DNA of 64,000 bases from Actinomycetales bacterium (lineage in GTDB: Bacteria; Actinomycetota; Actinomycetes; S36-B12). A program made the position numbers and the translations under genes. Within the stretch, counting starts at the first letter, position 1. Every line of letters begins with the position of its first letter. Of this stretch, positions 43,995 through 53,054 are shown piece after piece. Below the pieces are notes generated by a model, which was not told the origin of the DNA, made no database searches, and was given only the letters and a program-made list of their open reading frames with translations. The stretch covers positions 1 to 64,000 of the forward strand of contig JAGWXF010000007.1 in NCBI GenBank assembly GCA_018970025.1, read 5' to 3'.

Positions 43995-44812
43995 CCACGA
44001 CAGTGACGAGCCCGGCTGTCAAGGCCGAGGGCGTCTGGAAGATCTTCAATGAGGGCCAGCCCAACGAGGTGACCGCCCTGCAGGATCTCAATCTCGAGGT
44101 CGGGTACGGGGAGTTCGTGGCGCTCATCGGGCCGTCCGGATGCGGCAAGAGCACCCTGCTGCGCGTCATCGCCGATCTCACCCACGCCACTCGCGGCACC
44201 ATGCAGGTGGCCGGTCTCACGGCCGCGCAGGCCCGGGAGCAGCAGAAGTACGGCATGGCGTTCCAGCAGGCGGCCCTGTTCGACTGGCGCACGGTGCGCA
44301 GGAACGTCGAGCTGCCGCTGGAGCTGCAGGGCGTCGGCAAGTCCGACCGGGCAGCCCGGGCGATGGAGCTGCTGGAGATGGTGCAACTGGCCGACTTCGC
44401 GGGCCATCGGCCGTGGGAGCTGTCCGGCGGCATGCAGCAGCGGGTCGCGATCGCTCGGTCGCTTGCGGTCGACCCGCCACTGCTGCTCATGGACGAGCCC
44501 TTCGGCGCCCTCGACGAGATGACCCGCGAGCGGATGCAGAACGAACTGCTGCGTATCCGCAAGGAGACGGGTAAGAGCATCGTGTTCGTCACCCACTCGA
44601 TCCCGGAGGCGGTCTACCTATCGGATCGCGTCGTCGTCATGTCGCCGCGGCCGGGACGGATAACCGACATCATCGAGGTCAGCCTCGGCGACCGCAATGA
44701 GGACACCCGCGAGGATGAGCGGTTCTTCGAGGCGGTCACCGCAGTGCGCGAGGCCCTGCGCGGCAACCACGGTGGCGGCTCGGCTATCCGCTCAAGGATC
44801 GGCGAGGTCTAG
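43991..44812 (+). CDS. ABC transporter ATPase (NMT1/THI5-type importer)
   Basis: 273 residues. Walker A is GPSGCGKST, the Q-loop is MAFQQAALFDWRTV, the signature is LSGGMQQRV, Walker B is LLMDEPFGALDEMT and the switch histidine is in VFVTHSIPEA. This is the SsuB/TauB/ThiZ class. It starts by a 4-base overlap with the first permease, and the second permease begins immediately after its stop. Confidence 0.92.
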   Translation: MTTTVTSPAVKAEGVWKIFNEGQPNEVTALQDLNLEVGYGEFVALIGPSGCGKSTLLRVIADLTHATRGTMQVAGLTAAQAREQQKYGMAFQQAALFDWRTVRRNVELPLELQGVGKSDRAARAMELLEMVQLADFAGHRPWELSGGMQQRVAIARSLAVDPPLLLMDEPFGALDEMTRERMQNELLRIRKETGKSIVFVTHSIPEAVYLSDRVVVMSPRPGRITDIIEVSLGDRNEDTREDERFFEAVTAVREALRGNHGGGSAIRSRIGEV

Positions 44813-45583
44813 ATGGGCCAGCGGCTCCGACTCATCTGGCCACCGGTCGTGGTGGCGGCAGTCTTCCTGGCCCTCTGGCAGGGCATCGTCGTCGTCAACG
44901 ACATCAAGCCCTACCTCCTGCCCGCGCCGAGCCTGATCTTCACCAGCCTGTTCGACAACGTCAGCGGTGTCTTCGATGCCACGGTCTACACCGCTACGAC
45001 CGCATTCCTGGGCCTGATGATCGGCATCGTGATCGGCACGCTGATCGCCCTGCTGGCCAGCCGCTTCATCGTGGTGAACAAGCTTGCCACGCCGCTCGCC
45101 GCCGGCCTGGCCGCCGTTCCGATCATCGCGCTCACGCCGATCCTGAACAACATGTTCGACATCACCAGCCGCACGCCCCGGGTGCTCGTCACGATCATCA
45201 TCGTGTTCTTCCCGATCTTCGTGAACGTCACCCGCGGCCTGACGCAGATCCAGCCGGCCCACCTGGAGCTGATGCGCTCGCTCAACGCATCGGCTGGCAA
45301 GGTGGCGCGCCTGGTGCGCATCCCGAACGCGCTCCCGTTCTTCCTGACCGGCATGAAGGTCGCCGCACCCCTGTCTGTCATCGCTGCCCTCGTCGCCGAG
45401 TACTTCGGCGGGCCGCAGCAGGGCCTCGGGGCCCGCATCGCATCCTCTGCCGCCAACACCGCCTACGGTCGCGCGTGGGCATATGTCACCGCCGCCATCG
45501 TGGTGGGTCTGCTGTTCTACCTGGCAGTCCTGCTGCTCGAGCGACTGGTGACCCCCTGGACAGGCCGGGCCCGATCGGCCTGA
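44813..45583 (+). CDS. ABC transporter permease (NMT1/THI5-type importer), second
   Basis: 256 residues with six spans. The coupling loop LMRSLNASAGKVARLVRIP mirrors that of the first permease. The ATG directly abuts the ATPase stop. The last codons lie in a 22-base hairpin sequence that is repeated just downstream. It cooperates with the ATPase and the lipoprotein that follows. Confidence 0.9.
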   Translation: MGQRLRLIWPPVVVAAVFLALWQGIVVVNDIKPYLLPAPSLIFTSLFDNVSGVFDATVYTATTAFLGLMIGIVIGTLIALLASRFIVVNKLATPLAAGLAAVPIIALTPILNNMFDITSRTPRVLVTIIIVFFPIFVNVTRGLTQIQPAHLELMRSLNASAGKVARLVRIPNALPFFLTGMKVAAPLSVIAALVAEYFGGPQQGLGARIASSAANTAYGRAWAYVTAAIVVGLLFYLAVLLLERLVTPWTGRARSA

Positions 45584-45617
45584 AATGAACGTGGACAGGC
45601 CGAGCCCGATCGGCCTG
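45561..45617 (+). repeat. Duplicated hairpin between permease and binding-protein genes
   Basis: CAGGCCG-N8-CGGCCTG occurs at 45561-45582, inside the end of the permease gene, and again at 45596-45617 in the intergenic space. The two 22-base copies differ at one base in the loop. Each folds as a seven-bp stem. The pair may tune expression of the binding protein relative to the membrane subunits. Confidence 0.7.
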
Positions 45618-45642
45618 CCATCACACAAGGAAAGGAGACCCG

Positions 45643-46854
45643 ATGCGCTCTCTCGCATCGCGACGGATCACTGGGCTTGTCGGCCTGGTAGCCGTCGGCG
45701 CCATCGCACTCACCGCGTGCGGCGGCGGTAGTTCATCGACGGAGTCGTCCGCGGCTCCGGCATCATCAGCGGCAGCCCCGGCATCCTCGGCTGCCGCCTC
45801 CGCTCCGGCGGCGGAGTGCACCGATCCGACTCCGGTCAACCTGCAGTTGCAGTGGTTCGCCCAGGCCCAGTTCGCCGGCTATTACGCGGCCAAGGACAAG
45901 GGCTTCTACAAGGACCAGTGCCTTGATGTCACGATCCTTGAGGGTGGCGTCGACATCGTGCCCCAGACCCAACTGGCCCAGGGCAATGCCGACTTCGCGA
46001 TCGCCTGGGTGCCAAAGGCCCTGGCCTCGCGCGAGCAGGGCGCGAACATCGTGAACGTCGCCCAGGTGTACCAGAAGTCCGGCACCCTGCAGGTCGCCTG
46101 GGCCGATTCCGGCATCAAGACGCCTGCGGACTTCAAGGGCAAGAAGGTCGGCAACTGGGGCTTCGGCAACGAGTTCGAGGTGTTCGCCGCGATCACCCAG
46201 GCAGGCCTGGATCCGGCGAACGACGTCACCCTTGTGCAGCAGCAGTTCGACATGAAGGGCCTGCTCAGCAAGGAGATCGATGCCGCCGAGGCGATGACCT
46301 ACAACGAGTATGCCCAGCTGCTCGAGGCCAAGAACCCCGACACCGGCAAGCTCTACACGCCGGAGGACTTCACGGTCATCTCCTATGAGGACCAGGGTGT
46401 CGGCATGCTGCAGGACGCCATCTGGGCCTCCGAGGAGCGCCTGTCGGATCCGGCCTACCAGGATCTGACCCAGCGCTTCGTGACCGCGTCGCTCAAGGGC
46501 TGGATCTACTGCCGCGACAACGCCGCGGAGTGCGCCGATATCGTCACCGCGAATGGCTCCAAGCTCGGCAAGAGCCACCAGCTGTGGATGATGAACGAGG
46601 TCAACAAGCTCATCTGGCCGTCACCGGCCGGTGTCGGCGTGATGGATCCCGACAAGTGGGCCCAGACCGTCGAGATCTCGATGGGCACCAAGAACCTCGA
46701 GGGCGCCACGGTGCTGACAGCCCAGCCGGCCGATGGGAGCTACACCACCCAGTACGCCGAGGCGGCTGATCAGTCACTCGAGGCCGAGGGCCTGAACGTG
46801 ACCGGTGATGCATTCGCACCGATCACGGTGACGCTGAACGAGGGCGGCAACTAG
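45643..46854 (+). CDS. NMT1/THI5-type substrate-binding lipoprotein
   Basis: 403 residues. The signal peptide ends in the lipobox ALTAC, followed by a Ser/Ala linker. The binding domain contains NLQLQWFAQAQFAGYYAAKD and GFYKDQCLDVTILEGG, as in ThiY, RibY and related pyrimidine or nitrogen-heterocycle binding proteins. The start follows an AAGGAAAGGAG ribosome site. Encoded with the pyrimidine-catabolism enzymes, it probably binds a pyrimidine or a dihydropyrimidine, which is inference. Confidence 0.88.
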   Translation: MRSLASRRITGLVGLVAVGAIALTACGGGSSSTESSAAPASSAAAPASSAAASAPAAECTDPTPVNLQLQWFAQAQFAGYYAAKDKGFYKDQCLDVTILEGGVDIVPQTQLAQGNADFAIAWVPKALASREQGANIVNVAQVYQKSGTLQVAWADSGIKTPADFKGKKVGNWGFGNEFEVFAAITQAGLDPANDVTLVQQQFDMKGLLSKEIDAAEAMTYNEYAQLLEAKNPDTGKLYTPEDFTVISYEDQGVGMLQDAIWASEERLSDPAYQDLTQRFVTASLKGWIYCRDNAAECADIVTANGSKLGKSHQLWMMNEVNKLIWPSPAGVGVMDPDKWAQTVEISMGTKNLEGATVLTAQPADGSYTTQYAEAADQSLEAEGLNVTGDAFAPITVTLNEGGN

Positions 46855-46866
46855 CGCGGAATCGAA

Positions 46867-46906
46867 TGTGAACAGGCCCCCGGCATCTGCCGGGGGCCTG
46901 TTCACA
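46867..46906. terminator. Strong bidirectional terminator
   Basis: A perfect 19-base inverted repeat from TGTGAACAGGCCCCCGGCA with a two-base centre, ending at 46906. It lies between the binding-protein gene and the convergent LacI regulator, 13 bases from each. Confidence 0.9.
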
Positions 46907-46919
46907 TGGCTGGCAAGGG

Positions 46920-47984
46920 TCAGGCCTTCCCGACGGTTGACGCACGGACCGCAAGACTGACCGGGACGGTGATGACCTCATCCGCCACGAGCTCTCGCCC
47001 TCCAGACGTGGCCTGCACAGTTCGTTCCTGGGCGAACAGGAGGTCCATCGCCGCCGCAAGCTGGGCGGGCAGATTCAGTTCAATGGCCGTGATCGGCGGA
47101 TCGCTGAGCTGCGCATGAATGCCATCCACATCCTGGGCAACGAGCACGTCACCGGGCACCGAGAGGCCGAGGGATCGAGCAGCGGCAATAACCCCCCGAC
47201 CGAAGTCCTCCAGCAGTCCGATCAGGGCATCCGGCCGATCCGGGGCCCTGAGCATGGTCATAGCAACATCCTGCGCGGCGGCCGCAGCCTCTTCCCGTGT
47301 CCGGCAGTCCGCGAGACGGACGTGCCCGATTCGCAGTTCAGCCCCTCGCTGCGCGCACCACTGCTCGGTGGACTCGATGGATGCAGGCGTGGACGCCCAC
47401 GGGATGTCCGGCGCAATGACGCCGTAGGTGCGCGCCCCGCACGCAGCCAGATGGTCCATGAGGATAGTGATGCCTTGGTCGAGGTCGGGGATCACACTCG
47501 GTCCGAGGATGCCTGCGGGATCCCGTCCCAGGAGCACCATGCGCGCGGAGGACGCCCGCAGTACCGGCCAACGCGGATCATGCGCCATCGGATCCAGGAC
47601 GACGAGTGCGTCGAGCCCGAAGGAGGCGAGTTCGCCCGGGTCGTGGACCGCTGGCAGGATCGTCAGTGCACGCTGGTGCCGCAACGCCTCCTGGCTTGCG
47701 ATGACGGCCACACGTCCGTACCAGTCGCTGCGCAGGAGTTCATCCAGTGGGAGATGGGCGACCTGCGGCAGGAGCAGGCCCACGGTGTCCGAGCGCCCGA
47801 GGGCGAGGTTGCGAGCGGTGCGACTGGGAACATAGCCGAGTTCCGCTGCGACCTGCTGCACGTGTGAGCGCGTCCTGGCATCGACGCGGCCCTTGCCGCT
47901 CAGAGCATGGGAGACCGTGGTGCGGGAGACGCCGGCCACCCGAGCGACGTCGGCCACCGTCGGGCGAGCAGGCACCTTGTTCAT
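46920..47984 (-). CDS. LacI-family transcriptional regulator
   Basis: 354 residues. The HTH and hinge are TVADVARVAGVSRTTVSHALSG and ELGYVPSRTARNLALGRSD. The remainder is a periplasmic-binding-like effector domain. It is divergent from an APC permease gene, with two LacI-type palindromes between them, so it probably represses both itself and the permease operon. The effector is unknown and may be the permease's substrate. Confidence 0.92.
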   Translation of the reverse strand: MNKVPARPTVADVARVAGVSRTTVSHALSGKGRVDARTRSHVQQVAAELGYVPSRTARNLALGRSDTVGLLLPQVAHLPLDELLRSDWYGRVAVIASQEALRHQRALTILPAVHDPGELASFGLDALVVLDPMAHDPRWPVLRASSARMVLLGRDPAGILGPSVIPDLDQGITILMDHLAACGARTYGVIAPDIPWASTPASIESTEQWCAQRGAELRIGHVRLADCRTREEAAAAAQDVAMTMLRAPDRPDALIGLLEDFGRGVIAAARSLGLSVPGDVLVAQDVDGIHAQLSDPPITAIELNLPAQLAAAMDLLFAQERTVQATSGGRELVADEVITVPVSLAVRASTVGKA

Positions 47985-48018
47985 CTGGCGACCAATCTAG
48001 CGAAACCACTTGACCATG

Positions 48019-48066
48019 CCAAACCGATTTGGTTGGGTTCGGCTACACGCGCCAAAGCGCTTTGGC
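48019..48066. promoter_or_regulatory. Two LacI-type operators
   Basis: CCAAACCGATTTGG (48019-48032) is a near-palindrome and GCCAAAGCGCTTTGGC (48051-48066) is a perfect one with the central CG of LacI operators. Their centres are 33 bases apart, about three helical turns. Both lie between the divergent LacI-family gene and the permease ATG at 48082, where GGAGGGCAG is the ribosome site. Confidence 0.85.
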
Positions 48067-48081
48067 ACCCTTGGAGGGCAG

Positions 48082-49539
48082 ATGGCTACCAGCGAGCAGG
48101 CACCTCAAGCGTCAATCGACCAGGCCGGCGGCCTCAACGCCAATGCGATCGGCGCCCGGCACATCGTCTTCCTGGTCATCGCGGCCGCCGCCCCCCTCGG
48201 ATTCTCCATCGGGGCGATCCCGCTAGCCGTCGGCCGAGGAGGCATCGGCTCGGCCGCCATGTTCATCGTGACCGGGATCGTCCTGCTCATCTTCGCCGTC
48301 GGGTATGTCGCCATGGCCAAGCATGTCCGTCGTGCCGGTGGCCTGTACCTCTACGTCACAGAGGGGCTCGGGCGGGTGATCGGCCTCGGTGCGGCCTTCC
48401 TCATCACGCTCGCATACGCGATCGCCGCGACCGCGTCCGTCGGAGTCTTCGCCATCCTCATGCAGACACTGGTCCAGCAGATGTTCCTCGTCCAGACCCC
48501 CTGGGTCATCTGGGCGCTGCTCGCGACCGCGGCGATGGCCCTGCTCGGCATCCTCAAGGTCGAGCTCAATGCGCGCGTGCTCGGCATCATCATGATCGGC
48601 GAGGTGGGCATCCTGGTAATCGTCGGCCTGGCCGTCGTTCTCGGCGGAGGCGCTGAGGGACTGTCACTGACGGCGCTCAATCCGACGTCGATCTTCGAGG
48701 GCAATCCCGGGGCCATGCTCGCCATCACGATGGCTGCCTTCCTCGGATTCGAGGCAACGGTGCTCTTCGTCGAGGAGGTGCGCAATCCCGATCGATCCAT
48801 TCCCCGAGCCACGTACGGGTCCATCATCCTGATGGTGGTCCTCTACGCCTTCGTCACCTGGTGGGTGATCCAGGCATTCGGGAATGCCGGTGCGGTCGAT
48901 CAAGCGAACAGCGACCCGATCAACATGTTCTTCACGGCGGCGGGCTCCTTCGCCGGCGAGTGGGCAGTGGCGCTGATGGGCCTGCTGGTCCTGACGAGCT
49001 GGTTCGCGTCCATCCTCGCCTTCCATAACGCCACCACTCGCTACCTCCTGGCCCTGGGACGCGATCGCGCACTGCCACATCGCCTCGCGCTGGTCCATCC
49101 TCGCTGGAAGTCCCCGTGGGTGGGCAGCCTCACGCACTCCACCTTCACGCTGATCGTGGTGCTGGTCTTCGTGCTGATCGGCGCGGACCCGTACCTGGAT
49201 CTGTATGTCCTGGGCTCGGCTCCTGCCGTCGTTTCAATCCCGACCATGGAGTTCCTCGCAGCGATCGCGATCATCGCCTACTTCGCCCGTGACCGGCGCG
49301 GGATGTCCGTCCTTCGGGTCATCGTGGCACCCGCGGTCGCCGCCATCGCACTGATCGGCATCACGATCCTGATCATCAGCCAGCTGGACGTCTTCACCGC
49401 CAAGGGTCCGGTGATCAACGGTGTCCTCGTTGGCGTCGTCGCAGCCGCGCTCATCACCGGCATGCTCCGCGCCCTGTTCCTTCGCGCCCGTCGGCCCGAG
49501 ATCTACCAGGGCCTGGGCAACTCGAACCCGGATTCCTGA
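48082..49539 (+). CDS. APC-family amino acid/amine permease
   Basis: 485 residues with about twelve spans. The N-terminus GARHIVFLVIAAAAPLGFSIGA and the helix 6 region GFEATVLFVEEVRNPDRSIPRA are APC-superfamily marks, as is ATTRYLLALGRDRALP later. It imports an amino acid, amine or related organic cation by secondary transport. The ATG at 48082 follows GGAGGGCAG. An earlier in-frame ATG lies upstream of the operators and is unlikely. A LacI-family regulator controlling an APC permease is uncommon. Confidence 0.88.
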   Translation: MATSEQAPQASIDQAGGLNANAIGARHIVFLVIAAAAPLGFSIGAIPLAVGRGGIGSAAMFIVTGIVLLIFAVGYVAMAKHVRRAGGLYLYVTEGLGRVIGLGAAFLITLAYAIAATASVGVFAILMQTLVQQMFLVQTPWVIWALLATAAMALLGILKVELNARVLGIIMIGEVGILVIVGLAVVLGGGAEGLSLTALNPTSIFEGNPGAMLAITMAAFLGFEATVLFVEEVRNPDRSIPRATYGSIILMVVLYAFVTWWVIQAFGNAGAVDQANSDPINMFFTAAGSFAGEWAVALMGLLVLTSWFASILAFHNATTRYLLALGRDRALPHRLALVHPRWKSPWVGSLTHSTFTLIVVLVFVLIGADPYLDLYVLGSAPAVVSIPTMEFLAAIAIIAYFARDRRGMSVLRVIVAPAVAAIALIGITILIISQLDVFTAKGPVINGVLVGVVAAALITGMLRALFLRARRPEIYQGLGNSNPDS

Positions 49540-49610
49540 CCTCAGCGGTCAACTCCAGCACTCAACCCCAGAACCACGCCCGCGACCCTCGCTGCCGCAA
49601 AGGAGCATCC

Positions 49611-50732
49611 GTGCCTTATGACCCATTCGCCCGCGGGCCCCACCCGGTCGGCGTGACATCCGCGTCCTGGACGGACGCTGAGCGCGCACGCACCCTCAAG
49701 GTCGAGATCTGGTATCCGGGCGATGACGCTCATCGGGGCCAGGACCTGGACGAGACGACCTGGGACACCTTCCTGCCCGACTGGGCTGCAGCGCTCGACC
49801 CAGGCCAGGCGCAGCCGGTCGCCCAGCAGGCCGTTCGCGATGCGGCCTGGGGTCCGGGCGGGCCATTCCCGTTGATCCTGCTCATCCACGGCTGGGCGGG
49901 CTTCCGCAGGGAGGCCACCTTCATCGGCACCCACCTGGCCAGCCATGGCTACGTGGTGGTCTCCCCCGACGTCACGGGCAGCACCTGGGGGGACGTTGAC
50001 GCGTTCCTGTCAGCGCAGTCGCCGACTGGAGATCCCCAGGCGCTGCTTGCGCACTCCCGGGACATCGCGGCGAACCGGGTGCGCGACATCCCGTTCCTGA
50101 TCGAATCAGCCATTGCTGCCCTGCCGGTGCGGCCCGAGGGCATCGGCGTCACCGGTGCCAGCTTCGGTGGCTTCTCCTCAATGGTCGCCCCCACGGCCGA
50201 TGCCCGGGTCCGGGCCATCGCCGCCATGTGCCCGGCCAACGATGACGCACCCATCCTGGCACCGGAACGCGTGCTGGGCGACTACCTCCAGGCACCATGG
50301 CTGTCGGATGCGGCCACGCTCATCCTCGTGGCCGACCGGGACTCCCTCCTGCCCCTGTACGGCCAGCTCCGCCTGCTGCGGATGATCCCGGCGACCGACA
50401 AGCGACTGGTCTGCCTCGCCCGCGCCGATCACAACCACTTCGTCGACGACATCGACGTGGGCCATGCCTGGATGGCCGAGTTCGTGCAGCAGGTGGCGGC
50501 GATCTTCCCGGACGGCCCTGGCGACTGGCCACGGGTCGCACGCTCCATCGCCCCGATCGATCAGCTCGTCCCGGGCGATCAGGCGAAGCTTGCCTGGCGA
50601 GGAGTGGTAACCGCTCACTTCGATGCGAACCTACGCGACGACCCCGCCGCCGTTGAGCTGCTGCGTGATATCGACGCCATGCTCGACTCGATCGGCGTGG
50701 AATCCAGCACCGTCACGCCAGGGCATCCCTGA
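49611..50732 (+). CDS. Alpha/beta hydrolase (dienelactone-hydrolase/PAF-acetylhydrolase-like)
   Basis: 373 residues from a GTG start. The oxyanion region is LILLIHGWAGFRREATFIG. The nucleophile elbow is GVTGASFGGFSS (Gly-x-Ser-x-Gly), and DHNHFVDDI holds a plausible catalytic histidine. The N-terminal KVEIWYPGDD resembles PAF-acetylhydrolase-like esterases. No signal peptide is seen. It follows the permease in the same direction with a 71-base gap and may act on the imported compound. Confidence 0.8.
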   Translation: MPYDPFARGPHPVGVTSASWTDAERARTLKVEIWYPGDDAHRGQDLDETTWDTFLPDWAAALDPGQAQPVAQQAVRDAAWGPGGPFPLILLIHGWAGFRREATFIGTHLASHGYVVVSPDVTGSTWGDVDAFLSAQSPTGDPQALLAHSRDIAANRVRDIPFLIESAIAALPVRPEGIGVTGASFGGFSSMVAPTADARVRAIAAMCPANDDAPILAPERVLGDYLQAPWLSDAATLILVADRDSLLPLYGQLRLLRMIPATDKRLVCLARADHNHFVDDIDVGHAWMAEFVQQVAAIFPDGPGDWPRVARSIAPIDQLVPGDQAKLAWRGVVTAHFDANLRDDPAAVELLRDIDAMLDSIGVESSTVTPGHP

Positions 50733-50734
50733 CC

Positions 50735-51172
50735 GTGGCGCTGCCGAGCGCGGCCGAAGAGCAGGCCATCCTGCGCACGATCGCGCGCGCCTATGAGACC
50801 CTCGCCTTCGATCCAGGTGGCGAGCCCGATTGGGCGTCGTTCGCCTCGGCGTTCCACGCTCGGGCAGTCCTGGCCCTGCGAGTGTTCCCCGAGGATCCAG
50901 GTGTCCGCGTGCTCGATCTCGCCGGCTACGCGCAGGCCCAGATGGCCAACGGCCTGAAGGAGCAGGGCTACTCAGAAGATCAAGGGCAGGGCACGATCGA
51001 GGTCTTCGGTGACGTGGCGGTCGCCCAACAGCCATTCACCATGGTCTTCGCCGATCGCAGCGTGCCCGCCATCGACCTCTTCAGCCTGGCACGCATCGAT
51101 GGCACCTGGCGGATCGTCTCGGTGATCAGCGATCTGGAGTCACCGCCTAGGTCTATGCCAGAGGGGGCGTAG
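50735..51172 (+). CDS. NTF2/SnoaL-like fold protein
   Basis: 145 residues from a GTG, two bases after the hydrolase stop. The helix-rich start (AEEQAILRTIARAYETLAF) and the final strands (FADRSVPAIDLFSLARIDGT, WRIVSVISDL) fit an NTF2-like cone fold with a ligand pocket. It is probably co-transcribed with the hydrolase and permease. The function is unknown. Confidence 0.65.
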   Translation: MALPSAAEEQAILRTIARAYETLAFDPGGEPDWASFASAFHARAVLALRVFPEDPGVRVLDLAGYAQAQMANGLKEQGYSEDQGQGTIEVFGDVAVAQQPFTMVFADRSVPAIDLFSLARIDGTWRIVSVISDLESPPRSMPEGA

Positions 51173-51218
51173 CGTCGTCACCGTTCATTGCCGATCCATG
51201 CGACCCGCCGCAGGCGAC

Positions 51219-53012
51219 CTACTCGGAATCGACGTCCGCCTCGAGCGTCTTCAGGTTGCGATCACGCATACGGATGATCGCGGCCCTGGTTTTCGAGGTG
51301 AGCAGGTCACCTGACGCCACGTCGATCCAGATGTATCGCATGCTCGGGTCCACCCCGATCGCCCTCAGCATGGGGTCGGCCCGCTGGGAGACACTGCCGT
51401 GCACGCCAAACTTGGCCAGCAGATCCTGCACGAGCAGCTCCGGCCCGAACGACTCATGATTGGCGCGGTGGATGATCCAGGCCACCGCGGCGGCTCCGCG
51501 CGTGGGTGATGCCCGCCGGCGAAACAACGCAGGATCCCCGACGGCGACTCGGCCGAGCAGTCGGCGCATCCCTGTGCGGAACTCAATGTCTTCGACCTCG
51601 TCGGCGACTCGGTCGCAGTCGGCGAGCATCGATTCGACCACCGGGCGGATGTCCACCGGAATGCCCTCCCAGATGAAGCGCTCGTCTGGCAGCGGCGCCT
51701 CATCGAGGTTCATCAGCTGCACGCGGCCGCCGACACGGCGCTCGAGCAGCGCCAGCATGTCGAATGCGAAGTCCCGCTGCCAGGCATCGACATCGCCGAA
51801 GTCGGGCATGAGCCTGGCGGCCAGGGCATGGGCGCCCTGCAGCCGCTCGGCGCGGATCATCTGCTGATACTGCGGCTCCCACTCGTCGACGGCGGCCAGG
51901 GTCGATGCCGTGCGATCACTCGGCATCCCCACCCGATGGTCGCTGTACCTGATGAAGGCTCGCAGCACATCGGGCATCGCCGCGAGGAAGGCGTGGTCGG
52001 CGATCACCTTTCGGGGGAACCAGTCGGTGAGCAGGATCTCCACCCGGACCGGACTCCAGCGATAGGGATCCGCGCCCGAGTAGCCGCTGGCGAACCACAG
52101 GATGGACTCCAGCAGCCCTCGCCCATCAGGATGATCATGGGCCGTGCCGAATGACGAGGCGAGGAAATCGTCAGCGATCTGCTCGAGTTCCGCGGACGTC
52201 CATTCCCGCGGCTCGGGAGCACTCCCCCCAATCGGGAGTCCGCGCAAGGCCCATTCCAGCAGTGGCCTGCACGCGGGCCACGTCTCGGTCTCCAGGGGCG
52301 GGTAGGTAATGCCGCCCAAGGCAATGGCCTGTTCGATGATGACGCGGGCGTCAGCAGGATCCGTCGGCTCCAGCGTCGTCCCGTCATCCTCCTGCAGCTC
52401 GAGCAGCCTCTGCCTGACCGCCGACGCCGACCCGGGCACCCAGAATGCATCCTTGACCAGGGTGCCGAGGTTGTGGTCGACATACACCAGAGCGGTGAGG
52501 ACGTCTCCGGACCCGAGCGCAACCTCAATGAGGTAGTCATCCCCGTCTCCCTGGATGTCCGCGAAGAGCCAGACATCGTCGGCGACTCGGGCATCCCGCA
52601 GGCCGGTGATCCACGCCGGCATGGGCTGGCGGCGGCGGATCAGCTCGGCATCGATTCGGTCGACCGTGACCTCGTCGTCGATGAGCACCCGCATGACGGC
52701 CAGGCATGCGGTCGTCTCGGCGAAGTTCGTGCCGATGAAGGACTCCACCAGGTCATCCAGCGTCGGTCCGGCGCGGCGTGCTTGGAGCGGATGGGCATCA
52801 TCGGGTGAGGCTGCGCTGAGCAAGGCGCTCACGAGCATGAGCAGGTCGATCGGCTCCCCGCTGCGCAATGACGTCCGGATCATCCGGATCAGTTCCGCAT
52901 CTGCTCCATCGTCCTGCTGACGTTTGGATCCCTGAACGACGCGCAAGTGCTGACGTTGACGCCCCGGCCGTCCATGCGGTGGGCGCCGGCCATGACCCCT
53001 GTTCCTCGACAC
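51219..53012 (-). CDS. Large uncharacterised protein
   Basis: About 597 residues from a GTG, soluble and acidic, mostly helical in appearance. The first 35 residues are very basic and rich in Arg, Gly and Gln (RRPPHGRPGRQRQ). A segment around the middle (WTSAELEQIADDFLASSFG) resembles a short conserved helical domain seen in other actinobacterial proteins of unknown function. The C-terminal part (LLVQDLLAKFGVHGSVS) could be an HTH-like module. The start is uncertain because internal TTG and ATG codons exist. No function is assigned. Confidence 0.6.
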   Translation of the reverse strand: MSRNRGHGRRPPHGRPGRQRQHLRVVQGSKRQQDDGADAELIRMIRTSLRSGEPIDLLMLVSALLSAASPDDAHPLQARRAGPTLDDLVESFIGTNFAETTACLAVMRVLIDDEVTVDRIDAELIRRRQPMPAWITGLRDARVADDVWLFADIQGDGDDYLIEVALGSGDVLTALVYVDHNLGTLVKDAFWVPGSASAVRQRLLELQEDDGTTLEPTDPADARVIIEQAIALGGITYPPLETETWPACRPLLEWALRGLPIGGSAPEPREWTSAELEQIADDFLASSFGTAHDHPDGRGLLESILWFASGYSGADPYRWSPVRVEILLTDWFPRKVIADHAFLAAMPDVLRAFIRYSDHRVGMPSDRTASTLAAVDEWEPQYQQMIRAERLQGAHALAARLMPDFGDVDAWQRDFAFDMLALLERRVGGRVQLMNLDEAPLPDERFIWEGIPVDIRPVVESMLADCDRVADEVEDIEFRTGMRRLLGRVAVGDPALFRRRASPTRGAAAVAWIIHRANHESFGPELLVQDLLAKFGVHGSVSQRADPMLRAIGVDPSMRYIWIDVASGDLLTSKTRAAIIRMRDRNLKTLEADVDSE

Positions 53013-53054
53013 CCAACAAGGGTAGTGCCGAGGACCCGCGCAGCGGTCAATCTG

